Positions 1 to 13,129 are shown, counted from the first letter of the stretch. The stretch is DNA of 64,000 nucleotides from Synanceia verrucosa (GCA_029721515.1 CM056562.1:16623335-16687334); one strand, 5' to 3'. Translations and numbers: made by a program. Notes: generated from the sequence alone by a model not told the origin.

Positions 1-1440
1 ACCCACTTGGCCTGACCTGAGCTGATGTACTGGTCAATGATGCACTGGGCTGTGTTGTGAAAGTCTCCAAACTGGGCCTCCCAGAGGATCAGAGCATTCG
101 GACTGGCCATGGCGAAGCCGAGCTCAAAGCCTGAAGTCAGAGTCACCATTGCACAGAGCTATAGAATGACTTATGACCTGCAGCACGATGTGCAGCTTAC
201 CTAGCACGCCATACTCCGATAAGGAGCTGTTACAGACAGTGTAAGGAGCCTGGTCCGCCCACATGTGGTTCATGGGAACACAGGTACGTTTGTCCACCTC
301 TTGGTCGTGTAGAACATGATGGCGGTGACTGCAAAACATAAGAGAGGCAAAGACAGAAAGGACTGAAACAGGCATACAGAAACAAGACGACATGCTCACA
401 GTGAAAATGCTAACATGCTAATGGTATGCAGTGTTGTTTATGGTACGTAACAAGATCATGAAGCATCAAAATTAAATCAAACAATATCAATAACATCATC
501 TGAAGCAGCATGTAAACAAAAACAACCACACAAATCAATCTAAGAAGCTTTGACAAAAAAAGATTTCAACAGGGCTGCAACTTATGATTATTTACTACTT
601 TTTAACATTTGAACTGGAACTGTCCATCAAAGGTAAAATATTTTTGGGCTTGATAAATTACTTGTTGAATCATTATTGGTTATTACTTTAACAAAAAACA
701 AAATTATACGTATTTGATTAGAGGACAAAATACAAAGTGTGGTATTTATCACTGCAGTATGATATTCTTAAATGATGGTTGTGAAAACAACCAGGTAGTA
801 AGATTTCTTCAAAAGGCTCTTAACCCACACGCACACACACAACAATGAACATTTCCAGCCCATAAAGGCACTGCATGAAGAGTAACCTTCAGTAAGTGTG
901 AGGTCCAACAAGAGTTGATGGGAGCAAAGAGCCGAGCGTTAACAAGCTCTAGCAGTGCGCTCGCTCAGTGCAGGAATCAGCCTTCAAAACCAGCACGATC
1001 AGACAATCACTTAAACCCCTTTAACATCACTTTAATGACATCCACACACACAGTGCCAGAGGTTATGTAACGGTCAGGCGGAAGAACAGCAGGAAATAAC
1101 CAAAATCTATTGATTGTTATCATGAATGTGATGTAGTACCACCCAGAAGACGAGACGATGATGATTTGAGTCCTTTCAATAATATCATCCATAATTCTGG
1201 ACTAATGAAGGCATATAATATTCTGCATTATTGTTTTCTTTTCATCCTCACTCCATGTTTGTATATTCACTCTCCAAGAAATCCTTTGATGATGATCAAA
1301 ATCGATAGCATCCAGCATTAATTGTGGTTATGTTTCAATTTCTCCACTTGCACATCCAAAGAGGACACAAAACCCTCAGGAGAATGAGGTCTTTCTCTGG
1401 GATTACCTCATAAACACTGTGCCCACCCCTCTCTCTTTCT

Positions 1441-1501
<61 letters not shown>

Positions 1502-3767
1502 CCTCTGCCTGGGGGCCCCATTAGTCAGGGAAAGGGGTGCACGGCAGCGTATGCAACCCACTCAAATACGACGACTGAATCTATTAGAGCACGGTGTTAC
1601 GTACATCACAGAAACACAAACATGCTCACTCGACTGTAACATGCCAATATGCTCAGCTCCTAAGCACGGTGTAGGGAAACAAGAGTAGTGGGGGATGAAA
1701 AAGAGTGTAGGTGGGGAAAAAGCAGTAAGGGGTGGTAGAGGGGGTAAAGTATAACTGAAGCACAATGACAAAGAATGCAAAATAATACAATGTGGACACT
1801 CAACTGACACACAAGAGGACATCAATGAACACAACAGGTGTGATACACAGATGAAGGATGGATGTTGTGTTTGACTACTGTCATTTTTTTTTCCCAGCCA
1901 GGTGAATTACCGTGCTGAAGGGGACAGTGGATGGGAAAAGTAGATGTCAGTGGTAAATGTAAGGCAAAAGAAAAAAACCCAGAGCCTCTGGTTAGTTAGT
2001 GTGATGTATGTCGCTGTGAGCTGAGGGAGAGTGGGGATGGGGGGTGTCAGTGAAGATAGGCTGGTGGAGAAATGATAGGGGACAGATGAGACAGGCTCTG
2101 TGAAAGGGGGAGCTGGTTTTGTTCACGTGTCACTCGTCCCTCCGTACCATGACAACACCATGTGGGCTTCACAGCTCCCAGGAGTCTGTGCTGACGTCTT
2201 CTGTCTGTCAGACTCCCTGCACCACCCTACCCACCCCCACCAAATTACTTAATTCACTATCTTAGGTGACAGTTCCTTCCCCTTCATCTCTGGTCAAACA
2301 AGCTGACCCTGACAGAGTCATCAAATCGCTAAAAACTGTGCACTGTACAGCTGGTTGTCATAGCTGAAATCATTATTAGGGATATTTTTTATCAATATAC
2401 TGTATATTTATGTGTTTAATTACATATGAAAATGAACAAAAACTAGGAAGACTACTTTGTGGTTGTAAGCCTCTGTCTGTGATTCAAGTACAACAACCAT
2501 GTCCATCCAAAATGTCTCCATTTTATCATTTAATCACCTCATCCTTGAGTATGAGTGACATCTGTGACAAATTTGACAAGAAAGAAAGAAACTCTCTCCA
2601 GGTGATCCAGATAACCATGTCTGTGACTACATATTTGATTTTTTGTTGTTTTTAAAGATAATTTTTGGGGTACTTTGGCCTTTATTTGACAGTTTGAGGA
2701 CAGTGAAAAGCATGCTTCACGATACTGAATTCAAACAGGAGCATTGCAGTTATATGGCATGCACTGTAGCCATTCTGCAACCAAGACACATTTGTTGAAA
2801 GATAAAATAGTAAAATGATGAATATGAACGGTTTTATATACCAAGCCTCACATCGAAGGAAGGTAAAGCTAATTTGTGCCTGGAGTTTATTCAGTGAGTT
2901 TGACTTCGCAAGGACTCTCAAGTTTAAAAAGAATGTGACGATCAATATGCTGTTTATTCACTAGCTACACATTTCTGAGAATACTATTACATAATACTAC
3001 AGTGTGGTGCTAGTGGGAGCTCCTTCCCATTTGTGAATACAAGAAGGCAGAGATAAAAAAGGATTCACATAGATCCTAGCATGTTGACATGGACTCACCT
3101 AAAGGTGCCCCGCTCTACATCCTGCCCGCTCAGCCTTACATGGATGCCATCTTTGAGAAGGGAACCAAAGGCCATGTACTCTCCGAGAGCCCAGTCCACC
3201 TGCCGATTCTTCACCAGGTCGGCTCGACCACGCAGGATACGAGACACACCTGGAGAATGAAACCAAGTGACTCTCTCTCTATAGGAGACAACTGGGGAAG
3301 GGAGTGTAAAACGCAATGGACTGATGTACTGCGTCGTAAATAACATTAAAGACCCTTGTGGCAGTCTTAATTGTTATAGTGTGTGCCAAATCAGCTGTGC
3401 AGGACCGAACACCTGCTGTTCACAGGTGAACTGCTTTAATTGACTTAATATCATCCCAGTTGCAGAGAAAAATGGAGTCACTCTAACTGTGAGGATCTTC
3501 ATCATTCAGCAGCATTTATTTCATATCCTGCAGTACTGTGTGCTCTTCTGTCACTATCATCAGCATTACCATGTCTGTCAGTTTGTGTCTCTGCTCTGAT
3601 CTCCAGCACAAAGCAACAAAACTCACCGGGGTGGATCTTAAAGTCACCCAGAGGCACAGAGCTGGCTGTCTGGCCAATGTGCTGCAGGACCTCCTCATCC
3701 AGACCTGTGGACATACAGCTCATGCTCTTAGGCTCTCCTTCTGCTGTGAAGAAATCTATGCAGAGAG

Positions 3768-3815
<48 letters not shown>

Positions 3816-6800
3816 CGAGCGAGAAAGAGAGAGAGAGAGCGAGAGAGAGAGAGCGTCACTCCAACAAGAAAAGAAAGTAATGACAGTGAAGTAAATCAAA
3901 AATGTTTGTTCTAATTTCTGGATTGCAGAGGGATGACTTACCTGGCCAGGGAGAGTCGAGCCAGTGTCGAATGTGTAAAATCTTTTCATCCTTGGAGCTG
4001 GTGTATGCTTCCTCACATATCTTGTCATATTTGGCAACTTCTTCCTACAACCACATTTGGCAATGTGCAATAACAACAACATAAAATGCCATATTTCAAC
4101 TGATGCACATTTTACCTCGACAAAACGACTAGCACTGTCATGTGTAGCTGAGACAGTGAAAGAAAATAAAAGAAAGAAATATTACATGAAGAGTCTCTAC
4201 CAGCAATGATGGTTCTGCCTTGCTATATTACAAATAAGGCTAAATAGCAGGTCACACAGTAGAAAACAATGTCTATTAAAAGCCAGGAATTAATTCTCTG
4301 GCGTGAAAAAAAAATGTTCAGAATGGATTTTATGATCAAAGTATCTGTTATGGATGAAGAACCTAAGTAATGCTCTTGAATGGCACCAGAATCTGAGGTA
4401 TACTTTAACTTCAATGAGCAATACATACTCTGTGAGGGACTGTGAGGCTGGGTGATCGAACTGAGGCAGTAAATTGAAACTCAAATAGAGCAGTGCTGGT
4501 GCAACACATTTACTCAAAGGCTAGCGTAATATCTAAGTGTGATTTAATGTACAGCAGTCCAGGGGATGGCGATACCAAAACAAACAGCATACAGTAGCAG
4601 CAACCACTATACAGTATATTTAAGAAGGGCAAACAGCACTAGATCACAAACCTCAAATTCCTGCAGCGTCACCACTCCCTCCGCAATGAGCCTGTCAGAG
4701 TATTTCTTCAACACATGCTCCTGCCGACGGATCTGTTTGTACATCAGCGGCTGGGTGAACATGGGCTCGTCCATCTCATTATGACCAAATCGCCTGTAAC
4801 AAACCTGCAAATACGCACACAGAAGTCATGTTTACGTGTCCACCTATAGCCGTGTTTTCATGTTAATCTGTTGTTCTTGTTCTTGGATGTGACTAACCAG
4901 GTCAATGACAACATCCTTGTTGAAGGTGGACCTCCACTCTGCAGCCACCTGGCACACATACATGACGGCCTCAGGGTCATCGGCATTCACATGGAAGATG
5001 GGCGCATTGACGACCCGAGCCACGTCAGTGGGGTAGGGTGAGGAGCGGGCCACACGAGGGTCTGTGGTGAAGCCAATCTGAGAGGCGACAATCACAAGCC
5101 GAAGTTGACATCATACAGCCTACAATCAGCAACGATGACGATGACGACGACGACTACTACTACTGCTATAACGTGTCAGTAAATTACAAAATAGAATAAA
5201 CGCTTAAATACCTGATTGTTGACCACCACATGGATTGTTCCATGTGTGGTGTAGGAGGGGAGCTCGCTCAGATGGAAAGTCTCATAAACAACTCCCTGTC
5301 CAGCAAAAGCAGCATCACCATGCATCAAGATGGACATCACCTATAAAAGAACAGGAGTAACAACATCCATAGCACCAAACACAAACTAAGCCTCTGTGTA
5401 TGCAGTAAAATGAATGCTACCTTCTTTCCCTGAGCGTCTCCTCTGTAGAACTGCTCAGCTTTGGCCTTGCCTTGAACCACTGGATCCACCGCCTCCAGGT
5501 GGGAGGGGTTCGCCATGAGTGAGAGTGTGATGTTCTTGTCCGTCTCACGGTTAATCCTCTCGTGGTACATCCCAAGGTGGTATTTGACATCACCTGACCC
5601 CTGCAAGAGAAAGGTATGAAATTAAGCATTAGTTGCATCCCTCTTGTCATTGTCCACACCGTCACATATTCACACTTCCTTCACCTCATCAGCAGCCTCT
5701 AGCTTGGGGTCGAACTGACAGAAGATTTGATCCAGGTCCTTACGGATCACGTTGGCCAACACATTCAGTCGACCTCTATATCAAACATGAAGGACAAGAA
5801 TCATGGGCGCTGTATGCATATATGGAGACGAGAGACAAAGAGATGTGTTAACACAGTACCGATGAGGCATTCCCATGATCACGCTGTCGATGCCGGCAGC
5901 GCTCGACTTGTCAATCACTGTTTTAAGAGCGGGGATGAGCACCTCACAGCCCTCCAGACCAAAACGCTTCTCTGATGACCATTTTCTGGCCAGAAAGTCC
6001 TCAAACCTAGACATAAAAATAGCTCAGACCCTGGGGTTCATGATCCAGACCACGCTATTGATAATACTGTCTGCAACAGCATAGACTAAGCAACAATTCA
6101 GTAAGAAGAAAAACAACAGGTAGATCTTTTCTATATCATATATCAAAGATGAAAATGAGCTCACATGAGGAATAGGCTACTTCTCTTTCTGAATATATGC
6201 GTGTGCAAGAGTTATGTGAGGCTCTGATGTGAACTTTAACTTTAAGTGAGGTATTGTGCTGTCATCAAAGTGTGAGTCGGTGGATGTTTATTCTTTGCTG
6301 ACCGTGTGGATCTGATCAGGCGGGCCAGCAAAGTCCTCTTCTCAGCATTAGTGAACTGCATGATTCCCGGTGTTTCAAATTTCTGGCGAATCCACTGACA
6401 CTGGTCCACGTTGTTAATGAACATAAATTCGACCCCTATGTGACCACAGTAGGACGTCTGGAAAGAAGAGTGTAAAGTTATGGTTTCCACCCCCCATCAT
6501 TAGACACACATATGGAAACAAAGAAAATACCTCCAGCCTGCGTATGATTTCTTTCAGAGGGAGAGTGGTGTCTGCTCCCCCGATGAAGGTGGTGGAGGGT
6601 AGTTGAAAGCTCCTCTCCAAGTCAGACTCATCAAGACTGTAGAAACCTACGATAACACAATGTTTAACACAGGTTTGTTTAAGCCAACACATAACCTACC
6701 GATCACATTCCACATCTTAAGTTATTTCATATTTATTCCGATGCACTCAGATTTTTGTGCAGTACCACACTGTGGAGGAGGGAAGCTGGAGTATCCATCC

Positions 6801-9800
6801 ATCCATTTTCTACCGCTTATCCTCATAGGGTCACGGGGGGCTGGTTAGCACAGTCAGAAGGTACCAGGTTCGATTCCCGACCCAGGGCTTTTCTGTGTGG
6901 AGTTTGCATGTTCTCCCCGTGTCTGTGTGGGTTCTCTCCAGGTACTCCAGCTTCCTCCCAACATCCAAAAACATGCATGGGGATTAGGTTAATTGGCTAA
7001 GTTAAACTGTGAATATGAGTGTGAGTGGTTGTCTGTCTCTATGTGTCCTGTGATGAACTGGAGACTTGTCCACGGTGTACCCTGCCTTTCACCATAAGAC
7101 AGCTGGGATAGGCTCCAGCCCTCCTGTGACCCCATGAGGATAAACAGTAGAAAATGGATGGATGGAAATGATTAATGCATTGACTGATTAACTGATTAAG
7201 TGATTTTTTTCATGAATATAAGTGTAACCTGCATCCTTAACTGAAAATGCAATCTTTTTGAAAAGGTGCCCTAATCCCTTTTTAGGCTAGATTGTAGACA
7301 TAAAATATATAACACTGTAGTGCTTTAACTTAAATCTTGGCTCAAGTAAATTTCTTTTTGATAAAAAAAAAAAATAATAAAATATATAAAGTAAAATTAT
7401 TAAATTATCCAGGCTGCAGAAGGACCTTGGGAGCAGCATCAGTATTGGTGGACCTGTACAAGTTACAGTGCTGAAAAAGCCCACCTGAGAGAGCTGGTCA
7501 AGCTCAAGAACTCAGGCAACACAAGAGGAGACAGGTGCAAATCATATTAGGAACCCAGCAAAGACAAGAATAGACTCTTGTACTATCAGCTGACCAAATG
7601 AAGGGCCATGGAGGCTGTCATTAGTTTTCATTAGGGAGCTACAGCTCTAGTGACAATACACAATGCAACGCTATGTCATGACAAGCACTGATCACTGATA
7701 ACAGCAGCCACCAGAAACAATGTCTCTCTCCTCTTTACTAGCCATTAGTGTAGACTTCGATCGCTTTCTGTGGCTGTCCCACGTCCACCGGTGCTCAGTG
7801 TGCTAAATGAAATGGAGAATGACAAGAGCTCTGCCTGAAATTAATGACAGCATTAAGGCTGACCAACCCATATACAGTCTTGGCGGAGAACGTGACGGAG
7901 CCTTTTATACTGAAGTACACTTACGCTCTTGGGCTTGATGAGTTATGCAACCCTGGGTGTGTATGTGTGCATAGACTCACATGTATATACTGTACTAACC
8001 ATCAAGGGGATACAGACATGTTATTGAAATAAAGTGCAGGAAATACACAAGATATTTTCATTATGAGGCAAACGAAGCTTTTGAAGTAAACCAATGAGAA
8101 TAATATGCTTATGACTGAACTTCTTTAGCACGACAAGTATCTTTAGTTAATTAGGAGGAAGGACTTCTATAGTAGGAATCTAATCAGCATAATATACTGC
8201 CCGTGGGCTAACTCCATATGCCTTTAGTTGGGAATGTGGGATAAATTAAGGAGTTCTATATTGCAGAACAATGTATATTTACATGTTTTTAATGGGGTTG
8301 TGAGGCGAACCTAATTTATCGATGGTGGTGATCAGGTCAGAGGGAACAAATGAGTCCAGGTCAGCTTCCAGGATTCCCAGAGGGTCTAACTGTGCAACAT
8401 GGTGACCACGAATCTAAACACAGAGACATAAAGACACAGGAGAGAGACAGAAAAGACGAGGTGATGAGAAAAAACAAAAAGTGACAGGGAGGAGAGAATA
8501 AGAATCAGCAAGGGGCTGCCATCATGATGCTGAGTGTGAACAGCTGGGGAATAAGCTAACAGTTACAGGTCAACCTTTCTGAGAAAAGAGCCCCATGGGA
8601 GTGTTTTTATGTCTATGTACATGAACACAAACACGTTCCCACCAGGATTGCAACAAACTGGGAATAAAAGTGACACTGTTTGCCAAAAGACAGAATTTAA
8701 TAAATCCCTCGGATAGTTCCTTGAATTAATTTGAGGGCTAGGGGAAATGTTACCACCTGTTTTGTTAAAGTAGTCTCTTTGATATTTCCAGGTTTCAAAA
8801 AGCAGCGAGGGTAAGTAGGTTAGAGTTAATCTTGCAATTTGCATAACCTCGTGCAGGGACAAACAAATTGTATATTCCTTTTAATACAAGGACACACAGT
8901 GTAAACAGCTTTCACTGCCAGATGCATCTGTCTTGGCAAGTCAAGAGGATGTTGTTTGATGCATTTTTCATACACAAACACACACACGTCGAAGATACAA
9001 ATAGTCAGACACTTGGTGGGTTGAGATCGACATCTTAATTCTGTGCACAGACACTGTATTAAACGGATGCCCGTGGGGTGTGTGATCAATCCTTTAATTT
9101 GTAAATAACATAAATCCACTTTACACAAGCTGATAGCTGGGCCGGGTGAGTGTGTGGACTACCTGGTAGGCTCTAATGAGAGTGTGCACAGCCAGGTGGT
9201 CCTCCACCTCTTTCTCTGCCACATCTGGAGAGTGGGACATCACTCGGCCCTGGAGCAGAGTGGAGGGCCGTCTCTCACTCACCTCACCAGACGGACTGGA
9301 GGCCTGGATGTTGTGGAAGAATGCGTCCCATGACTAGAAGAAAAAGACATTAAGATCCAGCAGAGGCAAGTGGGTCCATCACAAACACTGATCAAAAGCA
9401 TCCCTGCTGCTAGAGATAGGGGGATGACAGCAGAATCCATTGCATTGCAGCTTCAGTAGCCTATATTTGTAGATACCTCAGGCAGTTGAGCTCCCAGCAC
9501 ACCCTAGTGAGCATTTACTGAGTTAAGTGCAGCGCAGTTTATTATGTTTAAGCTGCAACACCAGCTCTGTTTCAAGGTGCACTGGGCATTTTCCCATCAG
9601 CAAAAATATTCAAAATATGATATTCAACATAAATTCATTTCTGTTATTCTCTAATGTGGGAAGAAGTGGTACATGTAGGGCACACTGTTACCTCGTGGAC
9701 GTTTTTATGATCCTCCAGCCAGGCAAAGTACATCTCCTCCACATAGCTGGAGCTGCCAACCACCGCTGAGGGATCAGGAGCTGGCCCTGAGGAGCAGCCT

Positions 9801-9916
9801 CTCCTGGGTTCAACCCAGCGCCTGGCAAACGGGTCACCTCCACACCCTCTCAGCCACTGACTGCCTCCAACACGGCCAACCCTCAGCACAGCCGATAACG
9901 CCCGAAAATGACTCAT
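1..9916 (-). CDS. ogdhl: 2-oxoglutarate dehydrogenase-like E1 subunit (ogdhl), C-terminus missing off left edge
   Basis: Thiamine-diphosphate E1 component of the mitochondrial 2-oxoglutarate dehydrogenase complex (TCA cycle). Coding exons in gene order: 9692-9916, 9163-9333, 8311-8413, 6531-6646, 6303-6457, 5860-6006, 5685-5775, 5421-5600, 5212-5340, 4898-5077, 4652-4804, 3942-4044, 3627-3755, 3099-3249, 201-328, 1-130. All junctions are GT-AG and the frame stays open for about 763 codons; the family has about 1010. The N-terminus (MSHFRALSAVLRVGRV) is Arg-rich without acidic residues, like a mitochondrial presequence, and is followed by SSYVEEMYFAWLE. The ThDP site is visible as HGDAAFAGQG (about 403-412) and VVVNNQ (about 434-439). 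The segment SFVPSDLITTIDKL matches OGDHL, whereas OGDH has SSVPADIISSTDKL. Adjacency to parg, as in human, supports ogdhl over ogdh. The start is the first Met of the presequence; a splice acceptor lies two bases upstream of the ATG. Confidence 0.93.
329..3098. other. ogdhl intron (about 2.8 kb)
   Basis: Non-coding sequence between the exons ending with the GVLG and GTF codons of ogdhl. It holds a long CA microsatellite (1443-1499) and A/T-rich filler. Small open frames here lack homology and splice context. I see no conserved element or RNA gene. Confidence 0.7.
1443..1499. repeat. (CA)n microsatellite, 57 bp
   Basis: An uninterrupted CA run in an ogdhl intron. It is far from splice sites and has no evident role. 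Confidence 0.97.
3761..3854. repeat. (GA)n microsatellite abutting an ogdhl splice acceptor
   Basis: GA/GAGC repeats fill about half of a 186-bp ogdhl intron (3756-3941). On the coding strand this is a long (CT)n tract ending in TCTGCATAG immediately before exon 3627-3755. The microsatellite therefore doubles as the polypyrimidine tract. Confidence 0.95.
6647..8310. other. ogdhl intron (about 1.7 kb) with an interspersed repeat
   Basis: Holds one long copy of the inverted-end repeat (6795-7165) plus A/T-rich sequence. No alternative ogdhl exon was recognised. Confidence 0.6.
6795..7165 (+). mobile_element. Short interspersed repeat with inverted ends and a pol III B-box, copy 1
   Basis: The left end (CCATCCATTTTCTACCGCTT) is the imperfect reverse complement of the right end (about 7128-7165, finishing AGTAGAAAATGGATGGATGG), giving terminal inverted repeats of about 38 bp. 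The interior contains GGTTCGATTCC (6867-6877), a perfect-looking tRNA B-box, followed by the block GTTTGCATGTTCTCCCC. Related copies lie at 15768-15838, 48628-48815 and 49084-49434. There is no coding capacity. It could be a tRNA-derived SINE-like unit or a non-autonomous DNA element. I have seen similar blocks in teleost DNA but do not assign a family name. Confidence 0.75.
8414..9162. other. ogdhl intron, nothing recognised
   Basis: About 750 bp between the exons encoding LIRAYQ and IRGHHV. No repeat, exon or RNA gene was recognised. Confidence 0.6.
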
Positions 9917-10615
9917 GGCTTAAGAAAGAGGGGAAAAATGTTGGTTATAGTACAGAGCGGCAAATTTCACGTTTTAAAAGGCAGATTGATTGATGATCAT
10001 TTACATAAAGCGCAGTAAAAGTTTCCACTTCTGGATTTGATTTATCACAAAGCACGTTTGAATGAGACATTAACAAATCAAATAACGCTGAAGCTGCTTT
10101 AACTGATTGCAGGTTACGCACAGATGCAAAGCGCGCAACGCACATAACGGGAACCATCATTGCGCACAGGAGGAAATGACCTTTACTATATTTACTGTGC
10201 TTCGACCGCTGGAAACAATAATCGAAGCGGCCTATGTTTAATGTAAAACCCGTGACAGAATAACAGAGAAAGGTAGCGGCCCGTGTTTCTCTCTGCGCGG
10301 AGTCTCTGCAGCTGCAAAAAGCGCGTCACCGCGAACAGCCCGAGTGTGAAGGTCCTCTACAGAGTCTCAACTTCCTCACCTTCTTCCTGTCAGGATGCTT
10401 TCACAGATACAAGGTCGACATCAATGCAGCAATATTTTCTATTTCACTCTGGGGTTGTTTACAGTTTTCTCCGTGCACCACTAATCCCTGACCGTCAACA
10501 TAAATCCTCATAATCTCCCCCCATCGCGATATCACAGGAACTAGCAGGACAGTGGTTTAAGTCACACACGTGATTTATTGATTCACTTACGTATTACTCT
10601 AGAGATCAAATTTAC

Positions 10616-10760
10616 CTTAAGCTGACTTCACTCTTATTGTCATCGTAGGACAGGTAGCTGTGAAGGTAACGGATCCGAGTGCGCGCACGGCTTGAAACCA
10701 CGCCCCCCACCTCGTGTCAGGTGGTGCACGTGCACGAGCGAGCAGCCTTTCTGCACCCAG
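10616..10760 (-). promoter_or_regulatory. ogdhl: Probable non-coding first exon and promoter of ogdhl
   Basis: The ogdhl ATG is preceded directly by an acceptor-like CTTTCTTAAG (minus strand, 9919-9930), so a 5' UTR intron is likely. A good donor, AAG|GTAAAT, lies at 10616/10615 on the minus strand and would end a first exon starting somewhere near 10.68-10.75 kb. This stretch is locally GC-rich. It holds a CACGCCCCCCACC box (about 10699-10711) and a perfect 12-bp palindrome GTGCACGTGCAC (10724-10735) centred on the E-box CACGTG. The transcription start itself cannot be seen. The exon and promoter assignment is inference from splice signals and composition. Confidence 0.4.
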
Positions 10761-10779
10761 GTGGTGCCTCAGGTAACCA

Positions 10780-10780
<1 letters not shown>

Positions 10781-10807
<27 letters not shown>
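10781..10807. repeat. (CA)n microsatellite near the ogdhl promoter
   Basis: A 27-bp CA run just upstream of the proposed ogdhl first exon. Confidence 0.95.
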
Positions 10808-10810
<3 letters not shown>

Positions 10811-12555
10811 CAGTGAGACAGAGAAGGGTGAACAACCAAATGACACAAATAATAAATATCAGCCATCGACTCATTGATCAGAAATCACTTTTGTAGTCAG
10901 ATTACTTACTTTAACCAGGGTCCCTGCACACACTTTTCATCCAGACAGGGCATTTTGTTCCCCTAAGTCACCATCACGTATGTCTTTCCCCTCAGTGTTA
11001 ATTATATAAAGCAATTAAACTTTTATAATGGCTGGACATGAGTCATTTGAGCAAGTGCTTTCATATTGATGGGCTTCTACCTTGAGAGGCTTAAACAATA
11101 AGATAATTGACCCTCCCTCTCCCCTCCTCCTCATCCAGATTTCCATCACTCATACTTGCTGGCACACAAGGAACAGTATTATCAATCATGATAAAGATGC
11201 CACTGTAAAAGAAGAGAGGGGGCGAGTCGCAAGACAGTCTGCTGGACAGAACAGATCTAGATATACACAGAGCACCACATAATTTAGAGCATCATCATGT
11301 GGTATTTACACTGGTGTTCTTTGTTTAAAAGCAAATGTTTTCACCTCACTGTGTTCCTGAACGGAGACTTCCTCCGTTTCTCATCATTTGAATTTTGTGT
11401 TTGCTGCTGGTCTCCAGCTGACCTGGAGAATGTGAGGTCAGGCAATTATGAACTGAAATGCCATTTTGCTGTAGTGACTTCACCGCCTGACAAAGATGGA
11501 GTGAAGACTATTTGCTTTTTGGCGTTTTATTAATAGTGTTCATCGATGAAAGGACCTGTGCCGCTGGGTAACATTATGGGCTCTGTGTTAAATTACATCC
11601 TGTTTTAGAATAATTACATCACTAGGAAGGACACAACTGGACCAGTTTCTTGTTTATGGGGAAAATCAAATATTTCTGGTGACATGTACGCTTGTTGAAA
11701 TGCCTTGACTGTGGTTATTCATTTGTTAGATTTGCTTGGCACATTCAGTCAATAAATGCAGGAGGCACCAGTGACCTAAATATGTTGACCCTTCACGTCA
11801 GCCATCAGCAGCCAGGTCTGCCAAACCTAAATGGACTTTGTTTTCAAGCCCACAGCTCAGTCAGGTGATGCTGGGCTCAGTGCAAAGAGCAGGGGAGGCA
11901 GATAATGTGTAATCCACTTACTCAAGCCAAGCCTACACCCCATTTATGGAAGTCTACGTCATGAGCTAATTTAGGAAGCCTAATTCATCTAATAAAGCAC
12001 GTTTTCATCCAGAATTTAATTTGTCTGAAAGCCCTTGGTACGCGCTCAAAATCAATCACATTTCAAATGATTAAATAATGTATGATTTCATGAAATTACG
12101 TGACAAATCAGTAGCGCCGAGGTATGGTAACAAATGTACACAAGAAAGAAATTAATTCTTTAAGGGGAGTCTAAAATAATTATTTGTAAATGATCTCAGA
12201 ATAATTACATTATCCTGAAAAACAAATACGGTAGGCCGACATAAAATACAGCAGACTGGCTTTTTAACATAATGTTTGATTGTAATCTGTAACTTGGAGT
12301 ATTAACCAGTAAACTATTAATTTGAGCAGAGAAATATCATTTTAACAGGATATAATTTAATAAAGAAATTAACCTAAAGTACAGTACTATGCAATACCTT
12401 TACAGCCTTCTTTATTTATGAACCCATCATTAAATAAAACCCCCACCATCAATCAGAAAATTATTATGTTGCTCAGAATCAAAGGTCTGAAGAGAAAAAT
12501 AACCTGAAATAAAACAGATCTGTTTCATCTGAAATGATTCTCATACCGAATGATA

Positions 12556-12561
12556 TTTATT
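12556..12561 (-). terminator. parg: Candidate poly(A) signal of parg
   Basis: An AATAAA hexamer on the coding strand about 660 nt past the parg stop. A second lies at 12411-12416. Which one is used, if either, cannot be told from sequence alone. Confidence 0.3.
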
Positions 12562-13066
12562 TGATGGTTTTGGCTCATATTGAAATATGAACAATAAGTG
12601 AGTTGAACATCCTGGAGGATGTAAAAAAAAAAGCAGCATATATGTGTAGAATATTTGATAAATAAATGCTACCCATGCATAGACTATATTATGGTATCTC
12701 ATCATCTCTCTGAATTGAGGAACCTCACAACAGCCTGGGTATGGTAAATAGAAGACAATTCATCCAAAACAAGTGGCAAACACAATATAGGACAAGATAA
12801 CCAGGGGAGATTATCATGTCCTGGATTATTAATAATTAAGTGTCCACAACCATGCATATGATGAAGATTTTGGCCATATCTGAAATGAATTCCACATCAC
12901 ATTTAGACTAAAGAAAGGCCTAACAGCAACCAGGATTTACTATTGCTAAGTCTCTGAGACATTTCACCACAACTGGTGACACACTACAAGTCTCCTATAA
13001 TACCACCAACGAGAAAGGCAAAACCGTGTTTTGGTTGTTTGTGTGTTGGGATCACAAACTTAAAGG

Positions 13067-13068
<2 letters not shown>

Positions 13069-13128
<60 letters not shown>
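13069..13128. repeat. Compound (GT)n(GA)n microsatellite in the presumed parg 3' UTR
   Basis: GT run 13069-13107 followed by GA run to 13128. It begins about 95 nt beyond the parg stop codon, so the mature mRNA should carry (UC)n(AC)n in its 3' UTR. Confidence 0.93.

Positions 13129-13129
<1 letters not shown>

Noticed and set aside
1443..1499. Regularly repeated stretches as a possible CRISPR-like array
   Set aside because: These are simple dinucleotide microsatellites with no spacers, in vertebrate DNA.
3538..3894. Frames made of Arg-Glu or Ser-Leu repeats
   Set aside because: Translation of the GA microsatellite and of the antisense of an ogdhl exon.
1..9916. Assignment as ogdh rather than ogdhl
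   Set aside because: The segments FVPSDLITTIDKL and adjacency to parg favour ogdhl, although some blocks (DESDLE, RLIRST) look OGDH-like.
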